Below are positions 27,251 through 36,646 of a DNA stretch of 64,000 nt, one piece after another. Every line of letters begins with the position of its first letter. The stretch's first letter is position 1. Source of the DNA: Methanosarcina acetivorans C2A (GTDB lineage: Archaea; Halobacteriota; Methanosarcinia; Methanosarcinales; Methanosarcinaceae); assembly GCF_000007345.1 (NCBI RefSeq), contig NC_003552.1, positions 5,456,001 through 5,520,000 of the forward strand, written 5' to 3'. A program made the position numbers and the translations under genes. The notes beneath the pieces are model-generated. The model was not told where the DNA came from and searched no databases. It worked only from the letters and a program-made list of their open reading frames with translations.

Positions 27251-28156
27251 TTAAACGCATGATACTCCCGGATAATCCCTCAAGCATATTTTCTCAACTT
27301 CGCTCATCTTACCCAAGACATGCCGGATTCTCTCTTCAACAAGCCTCCCTTTTATGCACCAGTAAAATGGCCTTCTATTTCCAAGAGAGGGAAATCTTGC
27401 ACAGGAGATATCCAGAGGATGGAAATAGAAAATTGTGTGCCCTCTTTTAAGACTCTGCGTAAGCCCGTCAAGTATGAATGAAGACCCCAGGAATCGAAGC
27501 ATAGGCCCGCCTGATGAGGGAAACTTTAACCCGTGCTGGCAATAAGCCCAGGGGAACTCGATAAAGTTCCGGTCACTGCTTGCTTCAAGTTCGTTTTCCT
27601 CAGGATAATAAGGAAAAGAAGAAACGTTTCTGAGAGATGAATCCGTTTTGTTGTAAAAGGAATTCACGGAAACGGACGAATCATACTTAAATCCCATTTT
27701 TTCAAGGGAATCGATCATCCACCCGCCTACCAGAGCGTTTGGTGCTCTGTAGCCAACCAGCTTTTCTCCGCTGATTTTTTCGAGCATTTTCTTTGCAACC
27801 AGAGTTCTCTGCTCAAACTCTTCCACACTCATTAAAGGTCTTTTCGTTTTAGGATCTATTTTACAGGCGTGGTTCAACCCGTGACAGGCAAGTTCATGTC
27901 CCCGATCTACAATTAACTCTACCAAGCCAGGGTAGTGTTCGATTGTATCCGCAACTACAAAGAAAGTAGCATTTATGTTAAACTCATCAAGAAGATTCAG
28001 CACCCTTTTCGTGGGCTCACTTAAGAAATCATACCTTCCGTTCCAGTTCTTGAAGAATTCGTCTACATTCCTGTAAACCGAAAACGGAGAACTGCAGACA
28101 GAAGGAATATGATACCAATCTTCAAGATCTACAGTAACTGAAAGACTACCGGACAT
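27251..28156 (-). CDS. Polysaccharide deacetylase (NodB/CE4 family)
   Basis: This 301-residue protein has the NodB fold. It starts SVTVDLEDWYHIP, with the catalytic-type Asp pair, and has HELACHGLNHACK (metal-binding His pair), GYRAPNALVGG and FYFHPLDIS near the end. Family members remove N-acetyl groups from GlcNAc or GalNAc polymers with a metal ion. No signal peptide is visible, so it may act on cytoplasmic lipid-linked sugars. It lies alone at the left edge of the polysaccharide island; a second, different deacetylase is at 47019-48074. The length fits the DUF3473-containing subfamily. Confidence 0.88.
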   Translation of the reverse strand: MSGSLSVTVDLEDWYHIPSVCSSPFSVYRNVDEFFKNWNGRYDFLSEPTKRVLNLLDEFNINATFFVVADTIEHYPGLVELIVDRGHELACHGLNHACKIDPKTKRPLMSVEEFEQRTLVAKKMLEKISGEKLVGYRAPNALVGGWMIDSLEKMGFKYDSSVSVNSFYNKTDSSLRNVSSFPYYPEENELEASSDRNFIEFPWAYCQHGLKFPSSGGPMLRFLGSSFILDGLTQSLKRGHTIFYFHPLDISCARFPSLGNRRPFYWCIKGRLVEERIRHVLGKMSEVEKICLRDYPGVSCV

Positions 28157-30402
28157 TAAAACCCCTCACCCCGAACATTTGCTTCATTGTGAAACCAGAT
28201 TGAGAGTTCCACTAAAAGTGGTAATTTAGCAACTATGCATTCCCCACTGGCTTAGAAAGCTTCCCCAGCTAAAATAACATCTCTAGAGTATAAAAGATTT
28301 TTTGAGACATCAGAAGAAAGAAAAGAACTAAGAAACACTGAATTAATGAAAAATTACTGTAACGGCGAAAACAAAATAAAGAAAATTTTACCAGGGAGAT
28401 AAGTATAAATAATAGATGTCCCCCACAAATCGTCTGACCAGACATTTAGTAAAATATGAAGGCTTCATTCAAAGCAAGCTAATTCATGAATACAATTGTT
28501 TTCCCGGAAAAAAGAGGTGTGGATTTTCCTGAAACAAAACAGATAGAAATCTTTTTTGGGGAATATATTACGAATGTATTGTTATAGAGACTTATAAGAA
28601 GGAGATTATTATAAGAGATTCCAAGGTGAGAGCTCTGATAAAACCGTTTTAACTGGTTTTTTAAGCCGATACTTGAAGATTCGTAACCCAGAACGTTTAT
28701 TGGAACTGCTAATATCTGAAACAGCTTTTGAGTTACAAACCAATTGAAAAAAAGAGATCTTTTCCCAAATTTCCAGCATATCGAACAGAATTCCACGTCT
28801 TTGAGAAAAAAGGCAGGCTCGAAAAATAATCTCTGCCAGACTCCTGAATATTAATTGTGCTGCCGGAGAGAGAAAAAGTATTATTGTATTAGTCCACAGG
28901 ATAAGGAGTGGATTCTACAGTTTACGGAAACTCCAGAAAAAGCATTTCTGGATGTAGTGGACGAACTCAAAACTTTGATAAGTGAGGTTCGGCTACTGAA
29001 GCTGTTTATCCTGTATCAATGTCATATTGATTTGAGTTTTAAGAAATGTAGTTGAATTTAAGAAATGTAGTTGAATAGAACAGCGGGAAAGTCAGTTTGG
29101 AAAGAAAAAATGTACTTTACTAGAAATAGATAATAGACAAAGGGAAAAAGTGAAACTACGTTGTGTGTTAATTAAGCCAATTTCCCCCGTTCCATTAAAG
29201 GACCATTCATGCGTCTTCGGTTAAGTGAGGAATCATGATAAATTGCCTCCATTTTCGTAACAGTTCTCAAAAACTGTATCCCATCGGGAGTTGGAACTGG
29301 GTATCGAGTTCATGTAAAGAGGACAAAATTTAAGGCGACTTTTGGTGCAAAATCGATATCCTTCAGGCAAGAAAATTCCTCAACCGATGACCAATGAAGG
29401 ACCATTGCAAAATTCCTTTCAGGAGGTTCTTGCACACACCCGTGAACCGACCTAACATTAGGAATAAGATTTAGAACAGGAAAAGCGAAGTTTTAGAATA
29501 GGAATAAAGAGAAGTTACAAAAGATAAGTTACAATGTTGAAATTTCAGGTTTTGAGCCTGGAAGAAAGCAGGAATGGCATAAATCCAATTAGGATGAAAA
29601 CAATAGCATTAGAATCGTTTCATTTTAGCCGAAAGAGAAGTGAAGAAAACAAAATAATTTAACTCGAATCTTCTTGTTGAGCAATTATGAGGAGAAAAGA
29701 CAGCCACAATTATTTAAGTGTAACTCCTGTAGGTTGGAAAGAAAGATCACTACGCACCCAAAATGGTCTTAATTAAAAAAAACAGATAAAGGAGACCTCT
29801 GCACTCCTTAATTCAACCAGCTCGTTCCCGAAAATTCACGCAACCTTTTCTCTAAAAACTGCTTTTTTTCGTTTTAAGGAACGTACAAGAGTATAAAATT
29901 TTCAAAATCTTTATAAAAATGTTTTAAAAAATACCAAAAATATTTTATAATAGAATCACATAAATTCCGAAGTCAACTCATTATAACACAAATAAACAAA
30001 AGTTTCGCAGATGAGTTGACCGGGCTGAAAGCTACGGTTGACAAAAACAGGAAATTTGATCTGAAAATATCCTGTAATTGTGGCAAATTTTGAATAAAAG
30101 TCCAGAGCCAGAGCTTCTTATGTCCGTCCACCTCAAAAAACCATCCACTTGTAAAGTGAGAATAAAGAGTGAAAAATCCTCTGCACCGTGTCCGCCCCAC
30201 AAAACGCAGAGAACCGAATTGGATAGATTCAAAAATATTACGCAGACGTAATTAGGATTTTTGAATTACCGTATAGATCCGACACAATTAGATATTTGAT
30301 ATAGACTCGGTCTAATTAGATAGTTCGGAAAAACATTACGAGTACGTAATATGGAATTTTGAGAAATATCTGGGAAAGAGTATATGATTATCCTAGAGTT
30401 TT
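28157..30402. other. 2.2-kb intergenic region with decayed fragments
   Basis: No convincing gene is present. At 28855-29055 a short frame (ISPQDKEWILQFTETPEKAF, then LDVVDELKTL) looks like the C-terminal end of a Rossmann-fold LOG-type protein, lacking the rest. A 19-bp near-tandem repeat (AAGAAATGTAGTTGAATTT) follows at 29041-29075. At about 30000-30105 the + strand has a short frame, SFADELTGLKATVDKNRKFD, then a stop. The remainder is AT-rich. The region looks like a graveyard of lost genes. Confidence 0.5.
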
Positions 30403-30443
30403 TGAGTTTACTCAAATTCTAAATCCAATCCAGAGGCGATACG

Positions 30444-30524
30444 ATGCTAAAAAAGAATCTAGGAACCCTATTCCTGACAACATGTCTTATTTTAACAACC
30501 GTATCAACTGTTGGAGAAATATAG
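30444..30524 (+). pseudogene. Orphan signal-peptide start, copy A (26 codons)
   Basis: ATG at 30444 opens a 26-residue peptide, MLKKNLGTLFLTTCLILTTV and so on, ending at TAG 30522-30524. It aligns with the start of the downstream surface protein (MLKRQIGALLLAACLILTAV). It has the same leader and GGCGAT-ACG-ATG spacing. It is either a duplicated relic or a translated small peptide. Confidence 0.75.
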
Positions 30525-30584
30525 AACTATTCGATAGTTTTTTTGAGTTTACCAAAATTCTAAATCCAACCCAAAGGTGATGTG

Positions 30585-30698
30585 GTGATAAAAATGAAGC
30601 AGGAAACCCTATTCCTGACGACGTGCCTTAGTTTGACTGCCGTATGTACCTTGGGAAATATACTAAAACCCAACAAAAAACTCTATAAAGTTTTTTGA
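30585..30698 (+). pseudogene. Orphan signal-peptide start, copy B
   Basis: The position equivalent to the ATG is GTG (30585); an in-frame ATG follows at 30594. The product MKQETLFLTTCLSLTAVCTL and onward runs 34 residues to TGA 30696-30698. It again mirrors the signal peptide of the gene at 30734. Its end overlaps the leader of copy C. Confidence 0.7.
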
Positions 30699-30733
30699 AA
30701 CTCAAATCCCAAATCCAACCCAAAGGTGATACG

Positions 30734-32488
30734 ATGCTAAAAAGACAGATAGGAGCCCTACTCCTAGCAGCATGCCTAATTTTAACAGCCGTACCCGCTG
30801 CGTTAGGCGCACAGAATACAATAACTGTAAGTCCGACGTCTGGAACAAATGCCCAGACTGCAATTAATAACGCAATAAATTCTGTAGCAGCCGGAGCAAC
30901 ATCAAGTAACCCGGGATATGTCCTCCTTAGTGCTGGTACTTATCAGATAAGTGCACCTATAATTTTGAAATCTAATGTAATACTGAAAGGTGCGGGCGAC
31001 AGCACAATAATATATGCTACGGGTTCAGTTTGTAACTCCGAGGGATCACCTGCATATGTATTCGGGTCAGGTGTTTCTAACGTTGAAGTATCTAATCTTC
31101 AATTCAAAAGTACAGCAACTGGACCAAGTGACGGAGGCCATGGAGACTATCGAAACTGCATAAAACTCACGTCTTCGACTAACAGTAAAGTACACGACAT
31201 TTTATTCACTCGCTATCTATATGGTGATGGTGTCAGAATCAGTAAAAGTTCTGGAATAAATGTATATAACTGTAGAATAACATCCTCAGGACACGATGGC
31301 GTGTCATTTTTGTCCGGCACCAAGGATTCCAGAATGTATAACTGCTATGTTGAGGTTCAGACCAACACAGGTGTCAGGGTAGACAACTGTGCAAATATTG
31401 AAGTGGACCATAATACCTTCACAGGTAGCGCCGGGTCTGGCTGGTGTTGTGTTGAACTGGAAAATACACTGACAAATGTGAATGTCCATCACAACATTAT
31501 GCATGATTACAAAGGATCAAGCAGCAGTGCAGGCATTGGAAATTGGAATGCAAAAGGATCGATTAGCGTCCATGATAATGTTATGTGGAACGTGTCCCCT
31601 TACGTAGAGGTAGGTTCAGGCACAAACATACTGGGACCGTCTGATCACAGTGTTGAGAATTGGGTAGCAAAAGGGTATGGATATGGCTCTCTTGGCAGTG
31701 TGTCAAGCTCACAGGATACAACTGTAGATTCGACATCTGAAACGGATACCCAGACTGCAATTAATGCAACTGCTGCAACGGAAACAAAAGAAACTGAAGT
31801 TGCAACAACCAATGATCAGACAACAGTTAATGAAAACACTGTAACAGCGACTACTCCTGAACAGGTAGCTGGAACTGAGAACACATCTTCAACAGAAGAA
31901 AATGCAACAGGCATTGTCATAGACAACCGCCTCAGGGAAGCATCTCCTGATGTCGTTTACCAGGACAAGGTATATATTGACATCGGAGGCAGGCCCGGAG
32001 TAGGTAGGTATAGAGACCTGATCCTTTTTGACCTGAGCAAATACGATGAAGCAGAGAATATTACCAATGCAACCCTGTCCCTTTACTGGTACTATCCTGA
32101 TGGAATAGAAAGACCGGAAGATACGATCGTGGAGATATACAGACCTGCTGCAGCCTGGAGTCCCGAAAATGTGACCTGGAACAGCCGGGATACGGGAGTG
32201 CTCTGGACACAGCCCGGAGGAGACTGGTTCGACATGAACAATACCTCTCAGGGAGATGCACCGTATGCTACGATAACCCTGAAAGGAAGCGATATTCCGG
32301 ACAACAGGTACTATGAGCTGAATGTAACCGAGCTCGTAAAAGAATACGTCAGCGGCGAGTACGAAAATACAGGGTTCCTGATCAAGACCCAAAACGAAAA
32401 TGCGGATTATGTAGCATTCTACAGCAGCGATATCGAAGACAAAGACAAGCGTCCAACGCTGAATATAGAAGAGAAAGCTGTAGCATAA
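30734..32488 (+). CDS. Secreted right-handed beta-helix protein with C-terminal DNRLRE (disaggregatase-type) domain
   Basis: The 584-residue product has a signal peptide (KRQIGALLLAACLILTAVPA, cut near ALGA-Q). A parallel beta-helix follows (residues about 30-320, with repeated N-V-x-V-x-N-C turns such as GINVYNCRI and CANIEVDHNTF). Next is a Thr/Glu-rich linker (about 330-390) and a C-terminal DNRLRE domain (DNRLREASPDVVYQDKVYID to the end, about 195 residues). This architecture is that of Methanosarcina disaggregatase, which cuts the methanochondroitin matrix and frees single cells. I chose ATG 30734 because AAAGGTGAT precedes it and the signal peptide follows directly. It has a homologue at 33742-35823. 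Activity as a lyase/hydrolase is inferred; a purely structural surface role is possible. Confidence 0.87.
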   Translation: MLKRQIGALLLAACLILTAVPAALGAQNTITVSPTSGTNAQTAINNAINSVAAGATSSNPGYVLLSAGTYQISAPIILKSNVILKGAGDSTIIYATGSVCNSEGSPAYVFGSGVSNVEVSNLQFKSTATGPSDGGHGDYRNCIKLTSSTNSKVHDILFTRYLYGDGVRISKSSGINVYNCRITSSGHDGVSFLSGTKDSRMYNCYVEVQTNTGVRVDNCANIEVDHNTFTGSAGSGWCCVELENTLTNVNVHHNIMHDYKGSSSSAGIGNWNAKGSISVHDNVMWNVSPYVEVGSGTNILGPSDHSVENWVAKGYGYGSLGSVSSSQDTTVDSTSETDTQTAINATAATETKETEVATTNDQTTVNENTVTATTPEQVAGTENTSSTEENATGIVIDNRLREASPDVVYQDKVYIDIGGRPGVGRYRDLILFDLSKYDEAENITNATLSLYWYYPDGIERPEDTIVEIYRPAAAWSPENVTWNSRDTGVLWTQPGGDWFDMNNTSQGDAPYATITLKGSDIPDNRYYELNVTELVKEYVSGEYENTGFLIKTQNENADYVAFYSSDIEDKDKRPTLNIEEKAVA

Positions 32489-32776
32489 AAACCCTGACTT
32501 CAGGAAAAGAACTCAGAGAAGCTGGAAATGCGGAGAGAATAAAATCTCCGTAACCAGCCTTTGAGTTTTTCCAGCTCATTTTTATATAAGAAAAAATTCA
32601 GGCTAAAACACTATCTGGTTTAGCCAGATTCTTCTACCAACCTTAAAGGTTATGACTTCCAGACCTGTGGTGCAATAATTTTAAAAGAGATTTGAGAATT
32701 CTTTACTTAAGGATCAGTCTTTACAGGTTTGTGGATACGAATATAACCTGACTTCCGCCTTTTTAGGTACATACAT
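32489..32776. other. Intergenic DNA between the surface gene and MITE copy 2
   Basis: A pair of related segments, AAACTCAGAG/CTGGAAATGCGG and the convergent CTTTGAGTTTTTCCAGC at 32560-32577, could form a hairpin downstream of the stop. This would suit termination. No gene is visible. Confidence 0.4.
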
Positions 32777-33019
32777 CCCACTTTCCGCAGTAAATTTTCG
32801 CATATTCACATTTTTTCCTGCTATCGATTTTCAATAAAAAGTGGATTTATTGGACTTTTATGCAGGAGGTAAAGCAGCTATATGGTGTATCATAGAGACA
32901 AAAAAACGATATCATTCAATTTTCACCAAGTTCCATTAAAAGTCCAAATTAATTTGATTTGTTTCAAAAACGCTATCAGGGAAAATATTGATTTTTGAAA
33001 AAATACTGCGGAATGTGGG
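32777..33019. mobile_element. MITE-like element, copy 2 (243 bp, 6-bp target duplication)
   Basis: The same terminal inverted repeats as copy 1 are present (CCCACTTTCCGCAGTA, and TACTGCGGAATGTGGG). The flanking direct repeat is ATACAT at 32771-32776 and 33020-33025, different from the flanks of copy 1. That confirms two independent insertions of the same element. The short minus-strand frame across it is not a gene. Confidence 0.93.
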
Positions 33020-33122
33020 ATACATGCTTTTCTGCAAATTTATGAAGTCAATTGATTGCGGTTTTATGGATGATACCTTATATCTGATGCGCTTAAGTTT
33101 GAACACATAAGTCAGCATCGAA

Positions 33123-33642
33123 CCTACTTTCGGCAGGTAACTTGATTTTTTCCAAGTAGTTTTACTGATAGCGTTTTTGTGGGAAAACACATTTTCTTCC
33201 ACATTAAACATTACTGCAAAAATGGTTCGTTACTTATATAAGGCGTAAGATTTGAGTCATATGTTAACCAGCTTCAAGTATATTACAAATTTGCAGAATG
33301 TTTAAAAAACAATATCAGCAAAAATATTTAATTCATAATGTCGACCTGCCTAATATAAGATCGAACGACATTTATGCACTTAAAAATGAGGAACTAAGAA
33401 TATAACCTATATTCGACAGGTCGACATTAGATTTTGAGGATTTTTATTGATTGTGTTTTTCATACGTTTCATAAATATATAATTGGTTTGAAACTGGTTA
33501 ACATACAACTCAGATCTCACGGCATATATAAACAATGAACCATTTTTGCAATAATGTTTAGTATCAGGGATAATGTGTCTTTCAGTAAAAACGCCATCAG
33601 TAAAAATATTCTGAAAAAAACAAGTTACCTGCTGAAAGCAGG
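33123..33642. repeat. 520-bp inverted-repeat element with ~155-bp arms
   Basis: The left arm (33123-33277) and right arm (33487-33642) are inverted copies with roughly 75-80% identity by eye. Both contain TGCAAAAATGGTTC, TTTTACTGATAGCG or TTTTACTGATGGCG, and the ends CCTACTTTCGGCAGGTAACTT and CCTGCTTTCAGCAGGTAACTT. The ends and internal text resemble the MITE at 32777-33019 (CCCACTTTCCGCAGTAA; AAAACGCTATCAGGGAAAAT), so this may be an older, larger member of that family. No target duplication is evident. It lies just upstream of the second surface-protein gene. Confidence 0.8.
33336..33429. repeat. Inner 22-bp inverted repeat within the larger inverted-repeat element
   Basis: TAATGTCGACCTGCCTAATA at 33336 pairs with the reverse complement of TATTCGACAGGTCGACATTA ending at 33429, with two or three mismatches. 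About 50 bp separate the arms. It sits in the loop of the 520-bp inverted repeat and could be a nested small element. Confidence 0.75.
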
Positions 33643-33741
33643 ATATAACCGGGACTTTACCGTTAAAGTTTTTTTGCGCCTCCCAACAGATAACCTTTTT
33701 TAAGCTTAGAGATTTATAGTTAAGTGTATCGGGGGTATAAA

Positions 33742-35823
33742 ATGAACGAAAATCAGCAGATATACAGACTGGGGGAAAAAAAGAGAAAAGGGATCCTGAT
33801 CTTAACTCTTATAACTCTTGTTACAATTGTAACTATTGCTCTCTCAAATGCCCCGCCCGAACAGACTGTTTATGTAAATACCGACGGGAGTGGAGATTTC
33901 AATTGTGATGGAACCGATGACCATGTCGAGATTAACAAAGCCCTCGCATACGTTACAGAAAACCCGGAGTACACAACCGTTCATTTGAAAGGCCCCAACA
34001 CATACGTCATCTCGGACAGCATCTTCATTGGTAGCGATACAATCCTGGAAGGGGACTCCACAGCTGTGATAAAACTTGAAGATAAGGCAGACTGGCCATT
34101 AGAGAAACCCCTGATTACCCAGATCGATAGTTCGGAAAACCATAATATTACAATAAGAGGCTTTGAGATTGACGGGAACCACGATGGGAATAAAGAAAAA
34201 AGCAGAGGGAAAGGGTACCACAACCTGATCCATTTCCTAAATTGTAAAAATATTCAGGTTTACGATATGTATATGCACGACAACCACGGCGATGGGCTGA
34301 AAGTGGTGAAAGGATCCAATATTCAGTTTTACAATAACACCGTCTATAAACTCGGGCATGACGCTCTTTACATAATCTATTCTTCGAACATAGAAGCCTG
34401 GAACAACAGGATAACGTGCAGAACAAACAGCGGACTCAGAGTATATAATGGAAACCACGTTAAATTCTATAACAACGTCATCAATTCCGAAGGGGAAGGA
34501 GGAGCAGGAATTGAAATCCAGAAAGCAGGCGCTTCAACAGCAATGAATGATATCGAAATCTACAACAACCTGATTTATGAAACAAATACTGCAGGCATCT
34601 GGATTACAGGCTACGGGTCCGAATATTCAAAAGACTCTGCAAAAGACGTGTACATTCACAATAATAAATTTTATAAAACCGGTATTAATGCCGGAGCTGA
34701 CTGGTCAGGAGGAATTGTCCTCAACGGTTTTTACGACACCCTGATAGAAAACAACATATTCGATAGCTGCTACGGGGCAGCAATTGCCCATAAAGAAGTA
34801 GATGAAGAGTTTTCAGCTCCGGGCTCAAACTACACAACCATCGCACGAAATAATATAATAATAAATACCCAATCAAGCCCTACAGCCGGGGAAGGTTATG
34901 CATTTTATAACAAATTGCAAAACACCCACTCATTCATCCTTGAAAACAACTGCCTCTCAAACAATTTGGGCGGAGACTACATGTATGCCAGCTCTACTTC
35001 GGATGTACAGGCCGATCCCGCACTTATCGAACAGATAGGTAAAAACGGGTCTTCAGTGCAAAATCTGCCCTGCGCAGACGCCATAAATGCCGGACCGCAG
35101 GAAACGCCACCTGAGATCGAGCACGGCATGGGACAGGAAGAAGGATCATATATTGAAAGGGCGATCTCAAAAATGGTAGGGTTTGTGAAAAATACGTTTT
35201 TGGGTTTTGCTTCGGGAGAATCGGAGGAAGAAAACCTAAAAATCATCTCACTTTCGGTTGCCTCGGACAACCGGCTGAAAGAAGAAGCTCCTAACACGAC
35301 GTACAGGGAAACCGAATATATAGATGTGGGAGAAAGGCCGGGTGGAGGAATATACAGGGACGTTATGCTGTTTGAACTGAAGCAGCTGGATGAAACAGAC
35401 AGTATTGAAAAGGCAACCCTTTCTCTGTTCTGGTATTACCCTGAAGAAGCCAGGCCGGAAGATATTGTTCTGGAAGTTTACAGGCCGGAAAAATGGTGTG
35501 AGGAACACGTTACCTGGGAAGAAAGAGAAATAGAAACCCCCTGGCAGAACCCGGGAGGAGACTGGTACGACAGGAACGATGTTCTGCAGGGCAGCATGCC
35601 ATATGCTACGATTACCATTAAAGGCAGTACCCTTCCTGACAACAGGTATTATGAACTGGATGTAACCGAGCTCGTAAAAGAATATGTCAGTGGAGAATAC
35701 GAAAATACCGGTTTCCTGATCAAAGCCCGCAGTGAAAGCAGCAATTATATTGCATTTTACAGTTCGGAATGGCAAAACAAAGCCCAGAGGCCAAAACTTA
35801 CTATAGAGTATGTAAATGAATAA
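33742..35823 (+). CDS. Secreted/anchored beta-helix protein with DNRLRE domain (disaggregatase-like)
   Basis: This 693-residue product has an N-terminal membrane segment (ILILTLITLVTIVTIAL) preceded by a basic stretch, so it is either a signal peptide or an N-terminal anchor. A long right-handed beta-helix follows (about residues 45-430, repeated motifs such as NIQVYDMYMHDNHGDGLKV and HVKFYNNVINSE). After a linker comes a DNRLKE domain (about 495-693) closely related to that of the gene at 30734-32488; both share YYELNVTELVKEYVSGEYEN or a one-residue variant. I chose ATG 33742 because GGGGGT lies seven bases before it; an upstream GTG at 33724 lacks a ribosome site. It likely cuts or binds the methanochondroitin-like matrix (inference from architecture). 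Confidence 0.86.
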   Translation: MNENQQIYRLGEKKRKGILILTLITLVTIVTIALSNAPPEQTVYVNTDGSGDFNCDGTDDHVEINKALAYVTENPEYTTVHLKGPNTYVISDSIFIGSDTILEGDSTAVIKLEDKADWPLEKPLITQIDSSENHNITIRGFEIDGNHDGNKEKSRGKGYHNLIHFLNCKNIQVYDMYMHDNHGDGLKVVKGSNIQFYNNTVYKLGHDALYIIYSSNIEAWNNRITCRTNSGLRVYNGNHVKFYNNVINSEGEGGAGIEIQKAGASTAMNDIEIYNNLIYETNTAGIWITGYGSEYSKDSAKDVYIHNNKFYKTGINAGADWSGGIVLNGFYDTLIENNIFDSCYGAAIAHKEVDEEFSAPGSNYTTIARNNIIINTQSSPTAGEGYAFYNKLQNTHSFILENNCLSNNLGGDYMYASSTSDVQADPALIEQIGKNGSSVQNLPCADAINAGPQETPPEIEHGMGQEEGSYIERAISKMVGFVKNTFLGFASGESEEENLKIISLSVASDNRLKEEAPNTTYRETEYIDVGERPGGGIYRDVMLFELKQLDETDSIEKATLSLFWYYPEEARPEDIVLEVYRPEKWCEEHVTWEEREIETPWQNPGGDWYDRNDVLQGSMPYATITIKGSTLPDNRYYELDVTELVKEYVSGEYENTGFLIKARSESSNYIAFYSSEWQNKAQRPKLTIEYVNE

Positions 35824-35833
35824 GTGAACGAAT

Positions 35834-35904
35834 AATACAAACCAGAATGAGATAAGCAATACAAACCAGAATGAGATAAGCAATACAAGCCAAAATAATA
35901 AAGC
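35834..35904 (+). repeat. 24-bp tandem repeat after the surface-protein gene
   Basis: AATACAAACCAGAATGAGAT plus AAGC occurs twice exactly (35834-35857 and 35858-35881), followed by a degenerate third copy (AATACAAGCCAAAATAATAA). It begins ten bases after the stop codon and lies outside any gene. Confidence 0.85.
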
Positions 35905-36008
35905 AATATAATTCAGACAAAACAATATAATTCGGACCCAGTAAAGAGTACGGGCATATAAGGTACAGGCAACATATAGATATAAATGAAGACTCTTCAT
36001 GTCCTTCG

Positions 36009-36538
36009 ATGCTTCTTTTCGGACATCATGGAATAACGCGGGGGATATTCGTCGGACTCGGGGTAATTATCCCTAGCCTGAAATCCGCAATAGATTTAAG
36101 GTATCTCGCTCTTGGAGCCCTTTTACCTGACCTTATAGACAAGCCGATAGGGAAAGTAATATTTGCATCGACCTTTTCGAATGGGCTTATGATAGGGTAT
36201 ACCCTGTTGTTCAGCTGTCATCTTGTTCTTGCAGGAATTTACCTGTATCAAAAAAGAAGAGATCCCAGAGTATTTGCCCCTGTTTTTAGTTCTTTTTTCC
36301 ATATCCAGGAAGATCATGTTTGGACGCCCTCAAGCTTTTTTCTGGACTCTGCTTGGATGGAGTTTTCCTAAGGATCCATTATTATACAGGCCTTGAATAC
36401 CTGGTAAAAATGCTTGAAAGCTCATTCAAACAGGAATTATCTCCTACGTTCATTTCGGAAATTCTGGGGATAGGAATAAATTGTTATTTTTACGGGGAGC
36501 CGAATAAAAAAATGTTGACTAAATACAGCTCCGAGTAG
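36009..36538 (+). pseudogene. YdjM/DUF457-like membrane hydrolase, frameshifted
   Basis: The first 110 residues (LLFGHHGITRGIFVGLG, LGALLPDLIDKPIG, then FSSFFHIQEDHVW) follow the intact gene at 23856-24425. After 36330 the homologous text moves to another frame (QAFFWTLLGWSFPKDP), then shifts again (YTGLEYLVKMLESSFK and on to TAG 36536-36538). At least two indels are needed. The N-terminal metal motifs remain, so a short product might still be made, but the gene is most likely dead. Confidence 0.82.
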
Positions 36539-36646
36539 GAAATCCGGGATAAAAAAGAGAGGATTAAAAGATCCCGGATTAAACAGATGGGTTGTTTATT
36601 AAACAAAATACTTAAGGGAAGGACCTGGAAGTTTTACTTCCGGACC

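Larger units (their letters stand above)
30403..30733 (+). repeat. Three tandem copies of a 5' leader plus signal-peptide start
   Basis: The leader motif ATTCTAAATCCAA-x-CCAGAGGCGAT or its variants occurs three times. Copy A is at about 30403-30443, copy B at 30545-30584 and copy C at 30697-30733. Each is followed by a similar signal-peptide coding start at 30444, 30585 and 30734. Only copy C leads into a full gene. Confidence 0.85.

Noticed and set aside
28479-28796. 105-codon minus-strand frame in the long intergenic region
   Set aside because: AT-rich, no ribosome site, no recognisable family and no support from neighbours.
32936-33211. 91-codon minus-strand frame
   Set aside because: It runs across the MITE end and the inverted-repeat arm and has no family resemblance.
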